Assembly (NCBI GenBank): GCA_011033025.1
Contig: WFMF01000371.1
Span: 113,529-177,528, forward strand
Length of the DNA stretch: 64,000 nt
Source of the DNA: Beroe forskalii
Lineage: Eukaryota; Ctenophora; Nuda; Beroida; Beroidae
Direction of reading: 5' to 3'
Shown piece by piece: positions 11,031 through 22,744 of the stretch. Position 1 is the first letter of the stretch. Each line of letters starts with the position of its first letter. The notes below the pieces were generated by a model. That model was not told the DNA's origin. It saw only the letters and a list, made by a program, of their open reading frames with translations, and did no database searches. A program made the position numbers and the translations under genes.

Positions 11031-13440
11031 GTAAAAGAATTGTTTAAGTAAAAGAATTGTTTTATTAATCTCCATATTCAATAAATACAATCACACTCAC
11101 ACACAAAAATACGAATGTAAACGCTAGGAAGCTACAGCATACGGCCTGTGTAATGCTAGACAAGCTATTAACAGTGGGTAATAAGATCTCTGTCATTATA
11201 TCATAATATGCATATTTCATAAAGTAAAGTATCTATGTAACTGTAACAGTATTTTCCAATATATTTGATCGAGATATATTAAGTGAACTTAAGCTTCTCA
11301 AATCAGAAATTTTTATGGTAGCTAGTAGTAGTCCTAGCATTGCAGCATTCGTTTTACCCAATTAGATGGGCTTGAGAAAAGCAAGTCAAAAAAACAAATG
11401 GTTCAACAAAAATCTTTCACCACTCTGCTTTCTAAGGCTCCCTTGTTGAACACGAGAGCATCAGTTATGGCATATTGGGTGAGTTATCAACCAAATATAC
11501 CGTTGCACAATGCACAGCTGGTTAAAGCTTTTTGTCTACCTGATATTTACAGGTCACATGTGGCTAATCAGGCTTTCCAAAATTGGTCATATAATCTTGC
11601 TGTCTAAGGACATTAGCAAGCTAAGGGCCAACGTTGACCAATTTTAAGGTACTAGGAATGACCATAAACGAGTAGAACAGAAGTTGTGGCTGGAGAAAGG
11701 ACACAGTGGCGATTTGCTTCATTGTGCCCCTTGGGACCACCTGTCCCACTATTCATGGTCACCAAATTTCAATAAAAAAAGGGTGCTACAAGATAACTTA
11801 ATGAGACAGTTCTTGGATATACTCACGTACCGTGATAAATGTATATCATTAATCAACAGGGATTGCCTGATGACCCATGTATGTTGGACTCTCATTAGAA
11901 CATGAAAGTCACTGACATATAATATTTGGTATTTGGTTTGAAGTTTGAATTTGACGTCAACTCTACAACACGTTTCATTATCATACCAAATAGTGGATGA
12001 TCGAGTATGTTTTCATTAAGTCATTAGCATATAATATGCATAAATATGATATTTTGCAAATTAGCTAATTAGATAGAGATGAAGTTGTGGAATTATTGAA
12101 CACATGGTTTACAACTTACCTATATAAAATACCTTCCATTTTTCATGGTCGATCTGTTGAACCAGTTCACTTTTACAGTGATAATTTTGAAGTTTGGGTA
12201 AAAAATGGCATTAACATTGGTCAGCTGCTTTGCAAGAGAAGTTTCAGTTAGTAGATCCAAGGTTAGAAAATTCGGTAAAGTTTTCATTGCTCCAGCTATC
12301 CATATCCTTAACCTGCCCTTCCAGGAGAGACCTCTTGAGTAAGCTTTTTATCAGGTTTTCGTCACTGTGTAGGCCACATTTCCCAAGATCAAATTTTGCT
12401 GAAGTTATTCCAGAGCCAGGGGGGCTTTGTATGTGAAGTACTTTGAGGGTTCGGGTGTAAGAAAGCGGTTTAGATTCCTTTTAGATAAATTGACCATTTG
12501 ATATAAGGATACAGGTTCTTTACAGTTTACTATTTTCACAATTTCCATGATGCACCTCAAACGATATATATTTTGTACAGTCAATAGATTATGCGTTTTG
12601 AATAATGGTTTAGAAGGTTCTCTAGAGTAAAATTCCTTATCAAGTTTCTGCATTCCATATTCTCGAGCTCGCACACAAGTGCGAAACTTTTCAAGGAAAG
12701 CCTCCTTGTCCCCAAAAATAATACGTAAACATTTCTTCTGTGTTCTAAAAATTGAATCTAGATTACTTAGGGCAACTCCTCCCCAGACAGAAATTGCATA
12801 GCTTAGGTGAGATTCGAAGAGTGAGTGGTAAATTTGCTTGTGAATTTTTACAGGAAGACAGCCTACAATGCGATATAATCTACCACATGCACTTTTTAGT
12901 TTCTTATTGAGCTCTAGAATGTGTGGTTTCCATGACAATTCGTTATCAATAGTAACACCTAAAAATTTCGTTTCATTTACAGCTTTAATTATCTTTCCTT
13001 TTATAGTAAGTTGGGATAAATTGTTTGATTCTACTTTAGTTATCTGTTTACTACGTGGTGAGAAGATCATATGGCAGCATTTCTTAGTATTAATGTGAAG
13101 AAGATTTGATTCCATGTATTGACAGATGTCATTCAGGACCTTATTAGCATTTGAGTAAGCTTCGTCAATAGTGAAGCCAGTCACAAATATGTTAGTGTCA
13201 TCAGCAAACAACACTAGTTTACAATCTTTATTTAAATTAGATATGTCATTTATATACAAAATAAAAAGCAGTGGACCAAGAACTGAACCTTGTGGTACAC
13301 CAAACTTAACAGGAAGAACTTCAGATACTTCATTTAGTGCACTCACGAGCTGCTTTCGATTTTTTAGATAACTCTCGATTAGATTCAGTGCATTGCCCTT
13401 AATGCCATAGTTACTTAATTTGTATAATAGTATAATAGTA
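11031..13440 (-). mobile_element. LINE insertion in the left P2X7 segment
   Basis: The right copy reads straight through CTTGAGTAGCCAAGG at this site. Here the site is split, with AGTAG on both sides (11026-11030 and 13437-13441), which looks like a 5-bp target-site duplication. The insert carries a minus-strand reverse-transcriptase ORF (12405-13451). The remainder to 11031 is presumably its 3' untranslated region, ending in repeated GTAAAAGAATTGTTT units. It is unusually long for a 3' UTR, so a second nested insertion is possible. Confidence 0.75.
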
Positions 13441-13451
13441 GCCAAGGCCAA
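12405..13451 (-). pseudogene. Non-LTR retrotransposon reverse transcriptase, 5'-truncated
   Basis: A 348-codon frame contains the second half of an RT domain: G-V-P-Q-G-S-V-L-G-P-L-L-F (RT motif 4), then LVLFADDTNIF with the catalytic FADD box, then the thumb segment ETKFLGVTIDNELSW and a C-terminal FESHLSYAISVWGG block. The palm's first aspartate region and the whole endonuclease are missing. The final residues continue in another frame below 12420 (a tryptophan-rich LWNNF-like segment), so the end is frameshifted. Same family as 9083-9964. No longer capable of autonomous movement. The general type is jockey/CR1-like, but the clade is not resolved. Confidence 0.85.
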
Positions 13452-13683
13452 TTGACAAGAGCCTCACAGGAAGGTTGGTATGAAAGACTGTTACTGGGAA
13501 TCAATTCAGCATCATTGAAAACCATATCCTAGACACCCTACATGACTTGTTGTGCTAAAATTATTTGTGCATTCTTTCAGAATTTGGGGTAGTCCCAAAA
13601 AGGGTGTGGCAGATAAAATTATTCCCAAGGTATTTGAGGACTGAGTTTGAGAGCATTCAGGATATGTTTGTGTCTAAAATTAA

Positions 13684-13749
13684 TTCTTAGTGCTTTAGTG
13701 AAGGTTTCATGCTTGCATCAGCATGAAACCTTCACTAAAGCACTAAGAA
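13684..13749. repeat. 30-bp perfect-stem hairpin conserved in both P2X7 segments
   Basis: The arm TTCTTAGTGCTTTAGTGAAG (continuing GTTTCATGCT) pairs with its exact complement across a loop of about 6 nt. The same hairpin, with one substitution in the stem, is at 61432-61497. It could form an RNA hairpin if transcribed; there is no direct evidence of expression. Confidence 0.7.
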
Positions 13750-13761
13750 ATAATTTGATTA

Positions 13762-14803
13762 AGGGGGGGTTCAAGCCAAATTTTTGGGAAAACACGTTTC
13801 TGAGATAACGGTTGACCCAAAGGTATACCCGTGGGCCAACTTTTTGGCCAGGTTTGGCGTACCCCAGACCCACTGGCGCCGCCGTGGCGCCATGCCCAAG
13901 TATGGGCACAAAATGGGCATATTTTTTCAAAAGCAACTTGGGCGGGATCTGAGGTGTGCAATCGATAGATAATGGTCCCCTGAGTTACCATAAAAGCATA
14001 AAAAATTTGAAGTCGATATCTCAAAAAATGGCTGAGTTATGGCTTTATGGCCGAAAAACGTATGCCCATATATGGGCATACGCGTGTCGCGCAAGCCAAT
14101 TCTGGCCCATAACTTGGGCAAATATCAATATTTTTGAATGAAACCAACTTTATTCGATAAATGGCGTTGAATTATGTATTCTCTGCAAGTTTGGGCTTGA
14201 TTGCTGTAAATGGCGATTTGAGGTTCAAAAACCTCTAAAACCACAAAATCGCCATTTCTCGGTTAAGCGTTTTTTCCATAGTGCACTTTACTCAAACGCT
14301 TATAACTTCGGTTACGATTGATATTTTTGCATAATTCTTTTTTTACGTGAAACTAGACTAAATTCCTCAGATACAAATGGAGCCGGATTTTTGAGTTAGG
14401 CCTTCAAAAATTTTTGGCGCCAAAAGCGCCAAATTTTTGCCAAAAATTTGGCGCTTTTGGACCTCAAATTTTTTGAAGGCCTAACTCAAAAATCCGGCTC
14501 CATTTGTATCTGAGGAATTTAGTCTATTTCACAAAAAGAATTATGCAAAATATTAATCGTAGCCGAAGTTATAAGCGTTTGAGTAAAGTGCACTTTTGAA
14601 AAACGCGAACGAAAATGGCGATTTTGTGGTTTTAAGAGTGTTTTGGACCTCAAATCGCCATTTGAGCAGCGATCGGCCCCGGACTTGCAGAGAATGCATA
14701 ATTCAACGCCATTTATCGAATAAAGTTGGTTTCATTCAAAAATATTGATATTTGCCCAAGTTATGGGCCAGAATTGGCTTGCGCGACGCGCGTATGCCCT
14801 GAG
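13762..14803. mobile_element. Palindromic foldback element inserted in the left segment
   Basis: From about 14074 to 14799 the sequence is a long imperfect palindrome: GGGCATACGCGTGTCGCGCA at the left end is mirrored near 14790, and CCAACTTTATTCGATAAATG at 14145 is mirrored at 14707. The centre is near 14436, in GGCGCCAAAAGCGCC repeats. The adjoining 13762-14073 part (with ATGCCCATATATGGGCAT) is probably the same insertion. It replaces about 420 bp present in the right copy. No transposase. Confidence 0.75.
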
Positions 14804-14837
14804 GGCTGTTACTGAAATAAGTTCAAATACCACTAAA

Positions 14838-15050
14838 CTTCCCGAAATGTGCCTGAGATGTGCCCCAGGTGTGTCCGAGACGTGCCCCAGGTGTGCCCCA
14901 GGTGTGCCCGAAATGTGCTCTCAGGTGGTTGTGCCCCAGATATGTTTTGTGCATTAATTGTGTCCGAGATGTGCCCCAGGTGTGCCCAAGGTGTGCCCCA
15001 GGTGGTTGTGCCCAATTGTGCCCCAGGTGTGCCCCAGATGTGCATTGGCA
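14838..15050. repeat. GTGCCCCAG(G/A)TGTGCCC short tandem repeat
   Basis: Imperfect 10-20 bp units of GTGCCCCAGGTGTGCCC / GTGCCCGAGATGTG form an array. The same array, inverted, is at 60545-60765, with a further small block at 61015-61125. Open frames here encode only a C-P-R-C-A-P-G-V repeat and are not regarded as genes. Confidence 0.85.
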
Positions 15051-15523
15051 GATTACTGAGTTACCAGATGGAGATTGTAATTCAAGCTGTGAAGAAATCT
15101 TGATTATAATTTCGTAAGAGCATGTGGATTATGTCTGTGCCGCCGTATACAATTCAATTTAAGCTTGCCAAGAACTTATCAAGAGAAACGAAGGCTAAAC
15201 CAGGCTAAGTCTTGCCGTTGCTATGGATATAGTAACAGGTATTCTGCACATGCAGATTATGATCAGTTCTATGCGAGTGCTTTGAGCTTTCTGATACGTT
15301 GTTGACTGCTGCATTGTAGCGTTTGAAAGAACAGTGTGTTTACTGTTTTTCATTTGAAATTCAAGATCTGAATATAGAGGATGGGAAATGGCTGGCATCG
15401 TGGAGGCTATTACCGATAGCATCTCCTCATAAATCTGTGGCAGACGTCGGTCAATTCAAATCAATGCTGAGCTGATAATAATGGAAAAATGTGAATTCAG
15501 AGCAATTTAAGATTGACCAAAAG

Positions 15524-17459
15524 GAAAATTGAATCGAATTTGGGCATAGCACATAGAAGACTGCTCTTGGTGTGAATCAATGTTTAATTCAACGTTCAGT
15601 ATGAGTACAATACTTGGTTTCAATTTTCAGATTTAACTTCATCATACAAGAACTAATTATAATCATCAAAACTTGCCTGGTTCAGCATAACTTAAAGTGA
15701 TTCACGAATAATGTTAAATTTTGCTCCTTCATAAACTTTCTCTGAGCTTATTAAGAGAGTGTCATTTTCGTGGCACACCTGAGCTTTATTTTTGAAGATA
15801 TATAAATATAATAAATCAAAAGTACTTATTACACGCTTAGACACTTACTAATAAAACCTTCGGAAATATTATGCCATTCAAGCGTGACCACCAAAATACT
15901 ACAAAAAATACCAGATCAATATGATCATATGACTAAATTTAATATCTGGCCCATATCATTCAATTGCATCAAAAGCCATGTTAAAATAGAAAGTCTTCAG
16001 CGATTTCTTAAATGTTCCCATTTTATCAAAAGATCATTTTAATAAGGGTTTAATTTGGTAGATGCCACATACATTTTGGATGTTTTTATTTGCCATTTTC
16101 TATTTTAAATGCGTACAAAAAGGTCAGAATTCTTTTGCAATTCTAGGCATCAATCAAACACAAGTAAATATTTGATAAATTTCTTAACATTGTTCTAATC
16201 TCATTGTGACATGTTTTTATCATTGGAATGTGTGAATAAATTCATGCCTAATATTTGGAAGTTACCGATGGGTAACTACTATGGATGACATTACAGTTCA
16301 AACCGGGCAGCATCACGTGAGTATCTGCTACGGAATGTGATCCAGTGGGTAAAAGGTCCCTTTTCTATGGTAAAGGGTCCGACTTTATATCCCCATTGGA
16401 AGCTTGAATGCAGATGAAAGGTCATACTCCTGCTGCTATCTAGTATCTACGACTTGTTATCATTTTGATACAGAGGTCAATTTCAATGGGGGGTCAACTT
16501 TTATCCCCCTCAGAATACAGTACAGATTGAAGGCAGAGTAGGAGGTAAAAAGTCACTCCTGTACCCTCGGGTGGTAAAGGGGGGAAGTAAAAGGTTGCAT
16601 CGCCGATAATACTTCATCATACCAAAAACCTGCATAAAAATTTACTTACCCAAATCCCAAATGTTGAGCTCAGTTCTGGATGGCCCTCGCCCCTCTGTAT
16701 CAAGCAAAGGGATACCGGATAAGAAGTCGTAGATAGCAGCAGGAGTATGACCATTCATATGCATTCCAGCTTCCAATGGGGATATAAAGTCGAACCTTTT
16801 GCCCTAGAAAAGTAACCTTTTACACACCGGATCACATTCTGTAGCAGATACTCACGTGATGCTGCCTCGTTCGAGGCAGATACCTACGATAGCTTCCTTG
16901 CCCTGAACTAGATGCTTTCCCTAGTTGTGAAGGAGGTCTTTCAGAAGTGTAAGCGGTTGGACTACTGTATCAAGAAGCCGGGTTTGCTTCCTAAGTAAAC
17001 CTCTGACCTGGACTTCAAGGTCCGTGTGTAGAAGCTTGCTGCCCTGGTTCATCAACAAGATGTGCATAAACATGGCTATGTGGAAAGTTGCTAGATCGAT
17101 TTTTCATACAAAACCATGGAAACCACGCAAAATTGCTTGAAGTTGAATTGTTCCACTTTTGACAGTGCTATTAAGCAATTGCTGAGAAATAAGAATAAGG
17201 TGTGGTGAACACTGAACAGCGCCATGCAGGTGATCTAACTCTATGCGTGACCGAATGGCTATAACCAGAATCTGCTGTCAGCCACCATCATGAGTCACCG
17301 AATGGCTATAACCAGAATCCGGTGTCAGCCACCATCATAGGGCAATCTGGTCTTGGTACATCTACCTAACGTGAACTATAATGCCATCCATAGTACTACT
17401 ATGACATTACCGTAACTAGTCACATATAAAACTTTAAAATCTTATTTTACTCGTTCTGT
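15524..17459. mobile_element. Non-coding insertion in the left segment
   Basis: The right copy runs directly from GATTGATCAAAAG into TAGTACTGCCCTCAGGG; the left copy has about 1.94 kb in between. There is no usable ORF. The main structure is the foldback at 16303-16868. A second duplication (CCGAATGGCTATAACCAGAAT twice, near 17253 and 17298) is also present. The insert boundaries were inferred from the comparison of copies. Confidence 0.6.
16303..16868. repeat. Inverted repeat, about 155-bp arms
   Basis: The left arm begins GGCAGCATCACGTGAGTATC and contains CTTTATATCCCCATTGGAAG and CATACTCCTGCTGCTATC. Each is found reverse-complemented between 16714 and 16868 (GATAGCAGCAGGAGTATG, CTTCCAATGGGGATATAAAG, GATACTCACGTGATGCTGCC). 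A spacer of about 250 bp separates the arms. Confidence 0.8.
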
Positions 17460-17486
17460 AGTAGTACTGCCCTCAGGGACACCTGA

Positions 17487-19342
17487 ATGCAACAAATTTT
17501 CCTACCATTGCATCTTAGGAAAACATACTCTATTGTTAATAACCTGCTTGATAGAAACATAACAAAAGACTGTCATCCAATACATAAGTCAAATGAAGTA
17601 GTAGCAGAAGAAATGAAAGATTTCTTTCATAATAAAGTTGAGAATATATACAAAAGCATAGACAGAAATCTTTGTGAAAATGAGTTTATCCCTGTTAACT
17701 GTGATTTTTCTGGTTCAATGTGGAGTACCTTTGACCCTGTCACAGATTCTGAGCTGACAGATATAATCAATGATCTCAACACTAAGCATTGTGAACTGGA
17801 TCCTATACCTAGCAGTATTTTTGTTGAGTGCATTTCCGAGCTAAAAACCATAGTTCTGTCCATTATCAATGACTCATTGCAAAATGGTATTTTTCCTGAT
17901 GCACTCAAAATGCACTAGTTAGACCATCTATTAAAGATCCTAAAGGCGATTTCAATGACTATAAAAAATTACAGACCAGTAAGCAATCTACCATACATAT
18001 CTAAAATTCTCGAAAAGGCAGTACAAAGACAACTAGAGAAGCACCTTGAAAGAAATGACCTTCATGCGGAATTTCAGAGTGCATATAAGCAAGATCACAG
18101 CTGTGAAACAGCTACACTTGCTGTGTATAATGATCTCCTATGTATCAGTGATATCAAAAGTAAGGTGGTCCTATTACTTCTGGACCTTTCAGCTGCATTT
18201 GATACAATAAATCATGAAAACCTTCTTAAAAAGCTCTTCAATATGTATGGAATTACAGAGTGGTCTTGAAATGGTTCAAATCTTATCTAAACATAAGGTC
18301 CTTTACAGTTACAATTAACCAGTCCAAATCAGATAAATGCTATCTCCTGATTGGAGTCCCACAGGGTTCTATTTTGGGACCAATATTGTTCATCCTTTAT
18401 ACTAAAGAACTTCAATCTATAGCAAAGAGACATGGATTTTCAATTCACTTGTATGCTGATGATACTCAGCTTTACATCAGATTTGATCCACTGTTTAGAG
18501 ATTTTTCAGAACTTGAATCAAGAATAATGAACTGCCTTGATGACATTAAATCATGGATGATGTGTAATCACTTACAACTGAACACTGACAAGACTGAAGC
18601 ACTGGTTGTTAGGGCCAGAAATAATTTTGATTGTCAAGTCATTGACTCAATTGTTGTTAGCCATGATGCTAATGTAACCAATGGAGTCATTAAACCATCT
18701 TCCATTGTCAAAAGCCTTGGTGTATTATTTGATGAGCATCTTACTTTTGAAAATCAAATCAATACTATGATTCAAGCTTGTTATATTACCCTTCGTAACT
18801 TGAGAGCAATTGGATCCAAACTAAGTTTCAGTTTGAAGAAGCAACTTGTACACTGCCTTGTTTTCTCAAAAATGGACTACTGCAATGCACTCTTATATGG
18901 ACAACCAGATTGTCTTATTTCGAGACTTCAGAAAGTACAGAATGCATCAGTAAGATTTCTGTTTGGTAAGAAAATAGGCAAATGGGAACATGTAACACCA
19001 TTCTTGAAAGAAGCACATTTCCTTCCAGTGAGGCTTCGTATTGACTATAAAATTGCTCTACTGGCATACAAATGTATTAACAACATTGCTCCCAAATACC
19101 TCAAAGAACTACTTCATATGAAACCTCAGTCTCAGAGTTTATCATTGAGGAACAATGAAGACTTTTTCATGCTAGACATTCCGAAGGTCCCACAGCTTTA
19201 TAGAACTGAAAGAGCATTTAGTTTTGCTGCTCCAATGGTGTGGAATAAACTGCCTTATGTACTTAGAACATGTGATAATGTTAATGTTTTTAAGAGAAAA
19301 CTGAAGACACATTATTTTGAGATAGCCTTTAAATCCCACTGA
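17487..19342 (+). pseudogene. CR1/L2-like reverse transcriptase, frameshifted
   Basis: Three consecutive frames make one ORF2. 17487-17918 is the linker before RT, with N-D-L-N-T-K-H-C-E-L-D-P-I-P; its first codons are host-site sequence. 17955-18269 is the start of the palm, with NYRPVSNLPYISKILEK, HAEFQSAYKQDHSCETA and the first catalytic aspartate region LLLDLSAAFDTINH. 18260-19342 has GVPQGSILGPILF, the catalytic box LYADDTQLY, a thumb, and a C-terminal part with RIDYKIALLAYKCI and FAAPMVWNKLP. Frame breaks near 17918 and 18260 interrupt it. The break between frames and the empty-site comparison make it a recent but inactive copy. Confidence 0.9.
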
Positions 19343-19489
19343 TATGTTATACAAGTAATTGACTATAAGTTTTATGAGTCGCTTAGATGGCTGGATTTTA
19401 TTTTAAAGCATAGCGTCTTTGAGTTAAGATCTGATTTGGCTTTAAAGCGATGTATAAATATAGAGTATTTATTTATTTATTTATTTATT
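17518..19489 (+). mobile_element. 5'-truncated CR1/L2-like LINE with an ATTT tail
   Basis: The right copy at 60.03 kb reads CATCTTATTTCCAACCAC uninterrupted. Here the LINE sits after CATCTTA and ends in five ATTT units at 19467-19489. The tail and the RT family (YADDTQLY) fit the CR1/L2 group. It is truncated upstream of the RT domain, so no endonuclease is present. Confidence 0.85.
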
Positions 19490-20146
19490 TCCAACCACAG
19501 TTCATTAAAATTTGATATCAATCAAAAGTTGAAATTTTGTCATGGTTCATGAGTATAATGTTTTACAGCAGGACTGTCTACAGGCATGTTTGGAATCAGA
19601 AGTAAAGCAGTGGTTGCACACTGGGGCCCTGAAATCCAAGGAAACTCCATCTCTCTGTTCTCTCTCTCCTCGACTCTGTATAGATTTGTATCCTGTCGGT
19701 TAAGTGGCGAATAGTCTTTCTACTTACGGACCTTCCTGCATCAAGAAATCAGGTGATCTACTTTAAAATTATGTGAGGCCCTTTTAACAGATTTTAAATT
19801 ATGGGGATTATGGGAGGCCCTTGAATTAACAGATTTTAAATTTGACTTGTTCCCTACCCTCAGCTCATCCCAGATGCTTCATTCTATCATTATATAGCCC
19901 AGAGAAAAAATATATTTCATTTTTGTGCTGTGAAACTTTATAATTGAATTGAATTGAAAATTATTTCTGTGCAATGATATAGTATAAATGCACTAAATTT
20001 TCGTTTAGATGGTAAATTAGCTGGTGATAGGAATGGTCTCAAACTATTTAAAGAGTTTTTGTGAAATGTAAAACTGTAAAAGCAATTAGTATCTCGATCA
20101 TAAATTGTTTAAACCGTTGCCTAAACTATATGTTCTTAATAAAACT
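19490..20146. other. 3' flank of the P2X7-domain gene (left copy)
   Basis: Non-coding sequence matching 59351-60030 inverted. It contains a duplicated ACAGATTTTAAATT unit at about 19788 and 19839. No ORF. Confidence 0.6.
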
Positions 20147-20806
20147 CTAAAAATCATAACAAAAGATTTTCCATGTAGTTTCAAAATCCAAAAGTTCTTT
20201 GTATCCGAGATAATTTCCATTAGGACTGGGATAAAGAACCCTTACTAAGTGAACCACACAGGCAGGTATTTGAGTGAATCGTCTCTCTGTTCCATTTTTG
20301 TAGCCCTGAAGTTGGAGTATATTAAGACATGTTTTGTAGCACCCCATCCTCATTAGTTTACAAAACTCCTCCGTTTCGCTTTTGCTCGGTAATTTCTTCT
20401 GAGTCATACCATAAACCACCAGTTCCAGTAAATCTTCATTGTTAATGACTTTATAAAACATTTCGGTATTTGTGATGCACCTTTGGAAGCCATTCATCTT
20501 GCTAACAACATCGATGTCTCTACAACAACATAATTTACCTTCACTGCTCTGACCATCGCTTGCTGATTTCTTGCACTTTCCGCACTTGCACCCACATTCG
20601 GTTTCTGACAAACTCTCATCCTCTGTGTCGTATGACTTCTCACTCCATAGTTCATCGTCACTGCTGTGACTGCTGACATCAGATCTCATCGGATCGAATG
20701 CACACGTCCAATGGGCCCAATCCATGTCGTCGAAGTCTGGATGTAGTCTGAAGGGAGAGGGGGGAGGTTTTTGGGGTGGCGTCGTGGAGGGCTCTTTGCT
20801 GGACAT
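20147..20806 (-). CDS. P2X7 C-terminal-like (zinc ballast) domain protein, left copy
   Basis: An intact 219-codon single-exon frame. Residues 1-70 are acidic and Ser/Pro-rich (PQKPPPSPF, SSHSSDDELWSEKSYDTED). Residues 72-97 form a cysteine cluster (CGCKCGKCKK, then KLCCC). Residues 98-210 follow the pattern of the intracellular C-terminal domain of vertebrate P2X7 receptors: C-I-T near an N-T-E-M-F, a helical middle, then IPACVVHLVR, YPSPNGNYLGYKE. In P2X7 that domain binds zinc and guanine nucleotide. No channel segment is present, so this is a stand-alone domain protein. Function is unknown; intracellular location is inferred from lack of a signal peptide. The Met follows an AG-ending pyrimidine tract about 20 bp upstream, so a 5' UTR intron is possible. 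It differs from the right copy at roughly 17-20 residues without stops. Confidence 0.8.
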   Translation of the reverse strand: MSSKEPSTTPPQKPPPSPFRLHPDFDDMDWAHWTCAFDPMRSDVSSHSSDDELWSEKSYDTEDESLSETECGCKCGKCKKSASDGQSSEGKLCCCRDIDVVSKMNGFQRCITNTEMFYKVINNEDLLELVVYGMTQKKLPSKSETEEFCKLMRMGCYKTCLNILQLQGYKNGTERRFTQIPACVVHLVRVLYPSPNGNYLGYKELLDFETTWKIFCYDF

Positions 20807-20939
20807 GGTATAATTTCAATGTCTACCTAGAGGAGTAGAGGATAAATTGACAAAAATTAATTAACTTATCATTAACGTAGGTATGAGCCGAGCAGAATTG
20901 CCGAGCAGAAATTTTGCCGAGCAGAAATTTTGAATCATT

Positions 20940-21524
20940 CAGGGGATACACACACGTGGATTATAAGCCAGGTCGACTAAAGTCTACGCCAAGTTTTGGG
21001 GTGAAGACACACGACGTGGAGTATAAGCCATGAATCCTACGTGTGTCTTGTAGACTATTGTCAACACACGTTATCGTAACAAAATATCGAAAGCAGTTTC
21101 TTCCGAGTCCCCGAATAGAAATTGATTGATGAAATTTGACATGATACCCTCGGATGCTCTGATCGCAACACAACACAAGAATTAAATCGGAAACATAACC
21201 CCAATCACTTCTCTTGCTTTTGATTGGTTAATAAGACGTTTGATACGGCGCTCTGATTGGCTAGCGTTGATCTATACAACTTTTCTCGGAGTTATGTACA
21301 GTGTCGACTATAGTTTACAAGACACACGTAGCTTACAAGCCATGTGGATTGTAATACCACATTTAAGGCCGACTATTTTTCATGGACTAATCTCCACACT
21401 TTTGTAGAGTCAAGAGTGTAGTCAATACTTCCACCCAAGACACACGTATGGATAATAGTCCATGGGTAAGTTATCGACAGCACGCACGTGGCTTATAAGC
21501 CATGGCTTATAGTCCATGGCTTTA
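20940..21524 (-). repeat. Upstream region with repeated ACACGT...TATAAGCCATG motifs
   Basis: Variants of GACACACGTGG followed by TTATAAGCCATG recur at about 20950, 21010, 21320, 21440 and 21490, in both orientations, with TCGACTAAAGTCTAC-like palindromes between. The same series precedes the right copy (58022-58600). Function unknown; a promoter or element-terminus role is inference. Confidence 0.6.
21199..21262 (-). promoter_or_regulatory. Putative CCAAT-box promoter, left P2X7 gene
   Basis: Read on the gene strand there are CCAATCAGAG, then AACCAATCAAAAG, then an inverted box GTGATTGGGG within about 60 bp, 390-460 bp upstream of the start codon. All three are preserved in the right copy. 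CCAAT boxes are typical of animal promoters, but no TATA box or start site can be assigned. Confidence 0.35.
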
Positions 21525-22740
21525 ATAAGCTACGCGTGTGCACCCCCTAAAATTTCAGTCAGCAGCGGGTTCGTCATCAAAATTGTCTGTGTACTGCGGT
21601 TATTCAGCCTAATAGAAATGTACTCAAGAAATAAAAACTGATCAGATGAAAGTACTTATTGAATAATATGGATGTTAACATGTTATGTTATAATTTATCT
21701 TATCTTCTTATCTTATTTCTATTTCATCAACGTTTGCTAATCTTCTAAAGCCGGCTAAATTTTGAGTATAGTCGTGAAAATAGTTGCTTTTTCGTGCCTA
21801 TGAATCAGAATAATATAATTGTGAAAACGAAAACGAAATGGAGAAATAGCGGCAACGAACAAATTGTTAGTTAAACAGCAGTTGCTATCACTTTCGGGGT
21901 GAAATTATCAAAATCCCTTAACTTTGTCTGGTGCACACAGCCAAAATAGGGATAGATAGCATTCCGGGCATGCTAAACAAAGAAACAACATCGAAGATGA
22001 TACTTCTGATTATTCGCACGAAACTAGGATGTTAATTCAGACTTATTGCCATCTCAACTTGAGATCGCAACTAGCCTGATTGTACTTCCTAGTTGTATTC
22101 GAAAGTGATCGCATTAGAGAGCCAAATTAAGCGGACACATTAACCAGGAGTGGAGGTAGTACCGTGTCAACACCGCTCAGAGTATCGAATTATTAAATTA
22201 GTGATTTCAAAACAAGTAACCACGACATGTTAGTTGCAGCCAAATTTCACCATAGCATATGACATCATCAGGCTGAAATTGTATTGGCATTTATATCATT
22301 GCACACACGCAAACATATGAATATTGATAACCAACAGGTAAGAACTACTCAATATTAGAAACGAAGCAAAACATGTCAATTTAAAATTCTCAATTGATCA
22401 AATTCACAAACTGAATAATTATGAAATTCACAAACTGAAATAAATAGCGATTTCGTCAGTTTTGCGGCTGGCTCAAGCCCTACCACTTCAAGTATCAATC
22501 TATGAACGGCTTTTCCCAGCAATTTCCTTATTTCCTTTAGAAATCATAGTCCACCCATCTCACCGTGGCCGTACTTCAATCTTTGCCCCAAACAATTAAC
22601 TTTTCTTCTGTCTAGCTCTTTTTACGTTCGAATAATAAACAAAGCTCGTGTGACATTAATTGATTTAAATAGTTAAATCATGATGAATGATGAAACTGTA
22701 CTGTTAAAAATCAGATACCTACAAAATCAAAGACAAAAGT
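21525..22740. other. No gene recognised
   Basis: Anonymous AT-rich DNA outside the duplicated segment. The duplicate ATTCACAAACTGAA at 22403 and 22425 is the only local repeat noted. Confidence 0.5.
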
Positions 22741-22744
22741 ACCA

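Larger units (their letters stand above)
10835..21524 (-). other. Left copy of an inverted duplicated segment carrying a P2X7-domain gene
   Basis: This region matches 58022-61943 in reverse complement, as judged by eye from many long shared stretches, including the whole 219-codon ORF and its flanks. The shared ends are AATTTTCTAACCATTCC at the low end and TTAAAGCCATGG at the high end; these are not inverted copies of each other, so it is not an obvious DNA transposon. The left copy is about 10.7 kb against 3.9 kb on the right because of insertions at 11031-13440, 13762-14803, 15524-17459 and 17518-19489. It could be a segmental duplication or an unrecognised mobile unit. Confidence 0.8.

Noticed and set aside
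14745..15117. Cysteine-rich C-P-R-C-A-P-G-V frames (also at 60492-60795)
   Set aside because: Translations of the GTGCCCCAG short tandem repeat; open on both strands with no start or domain support.
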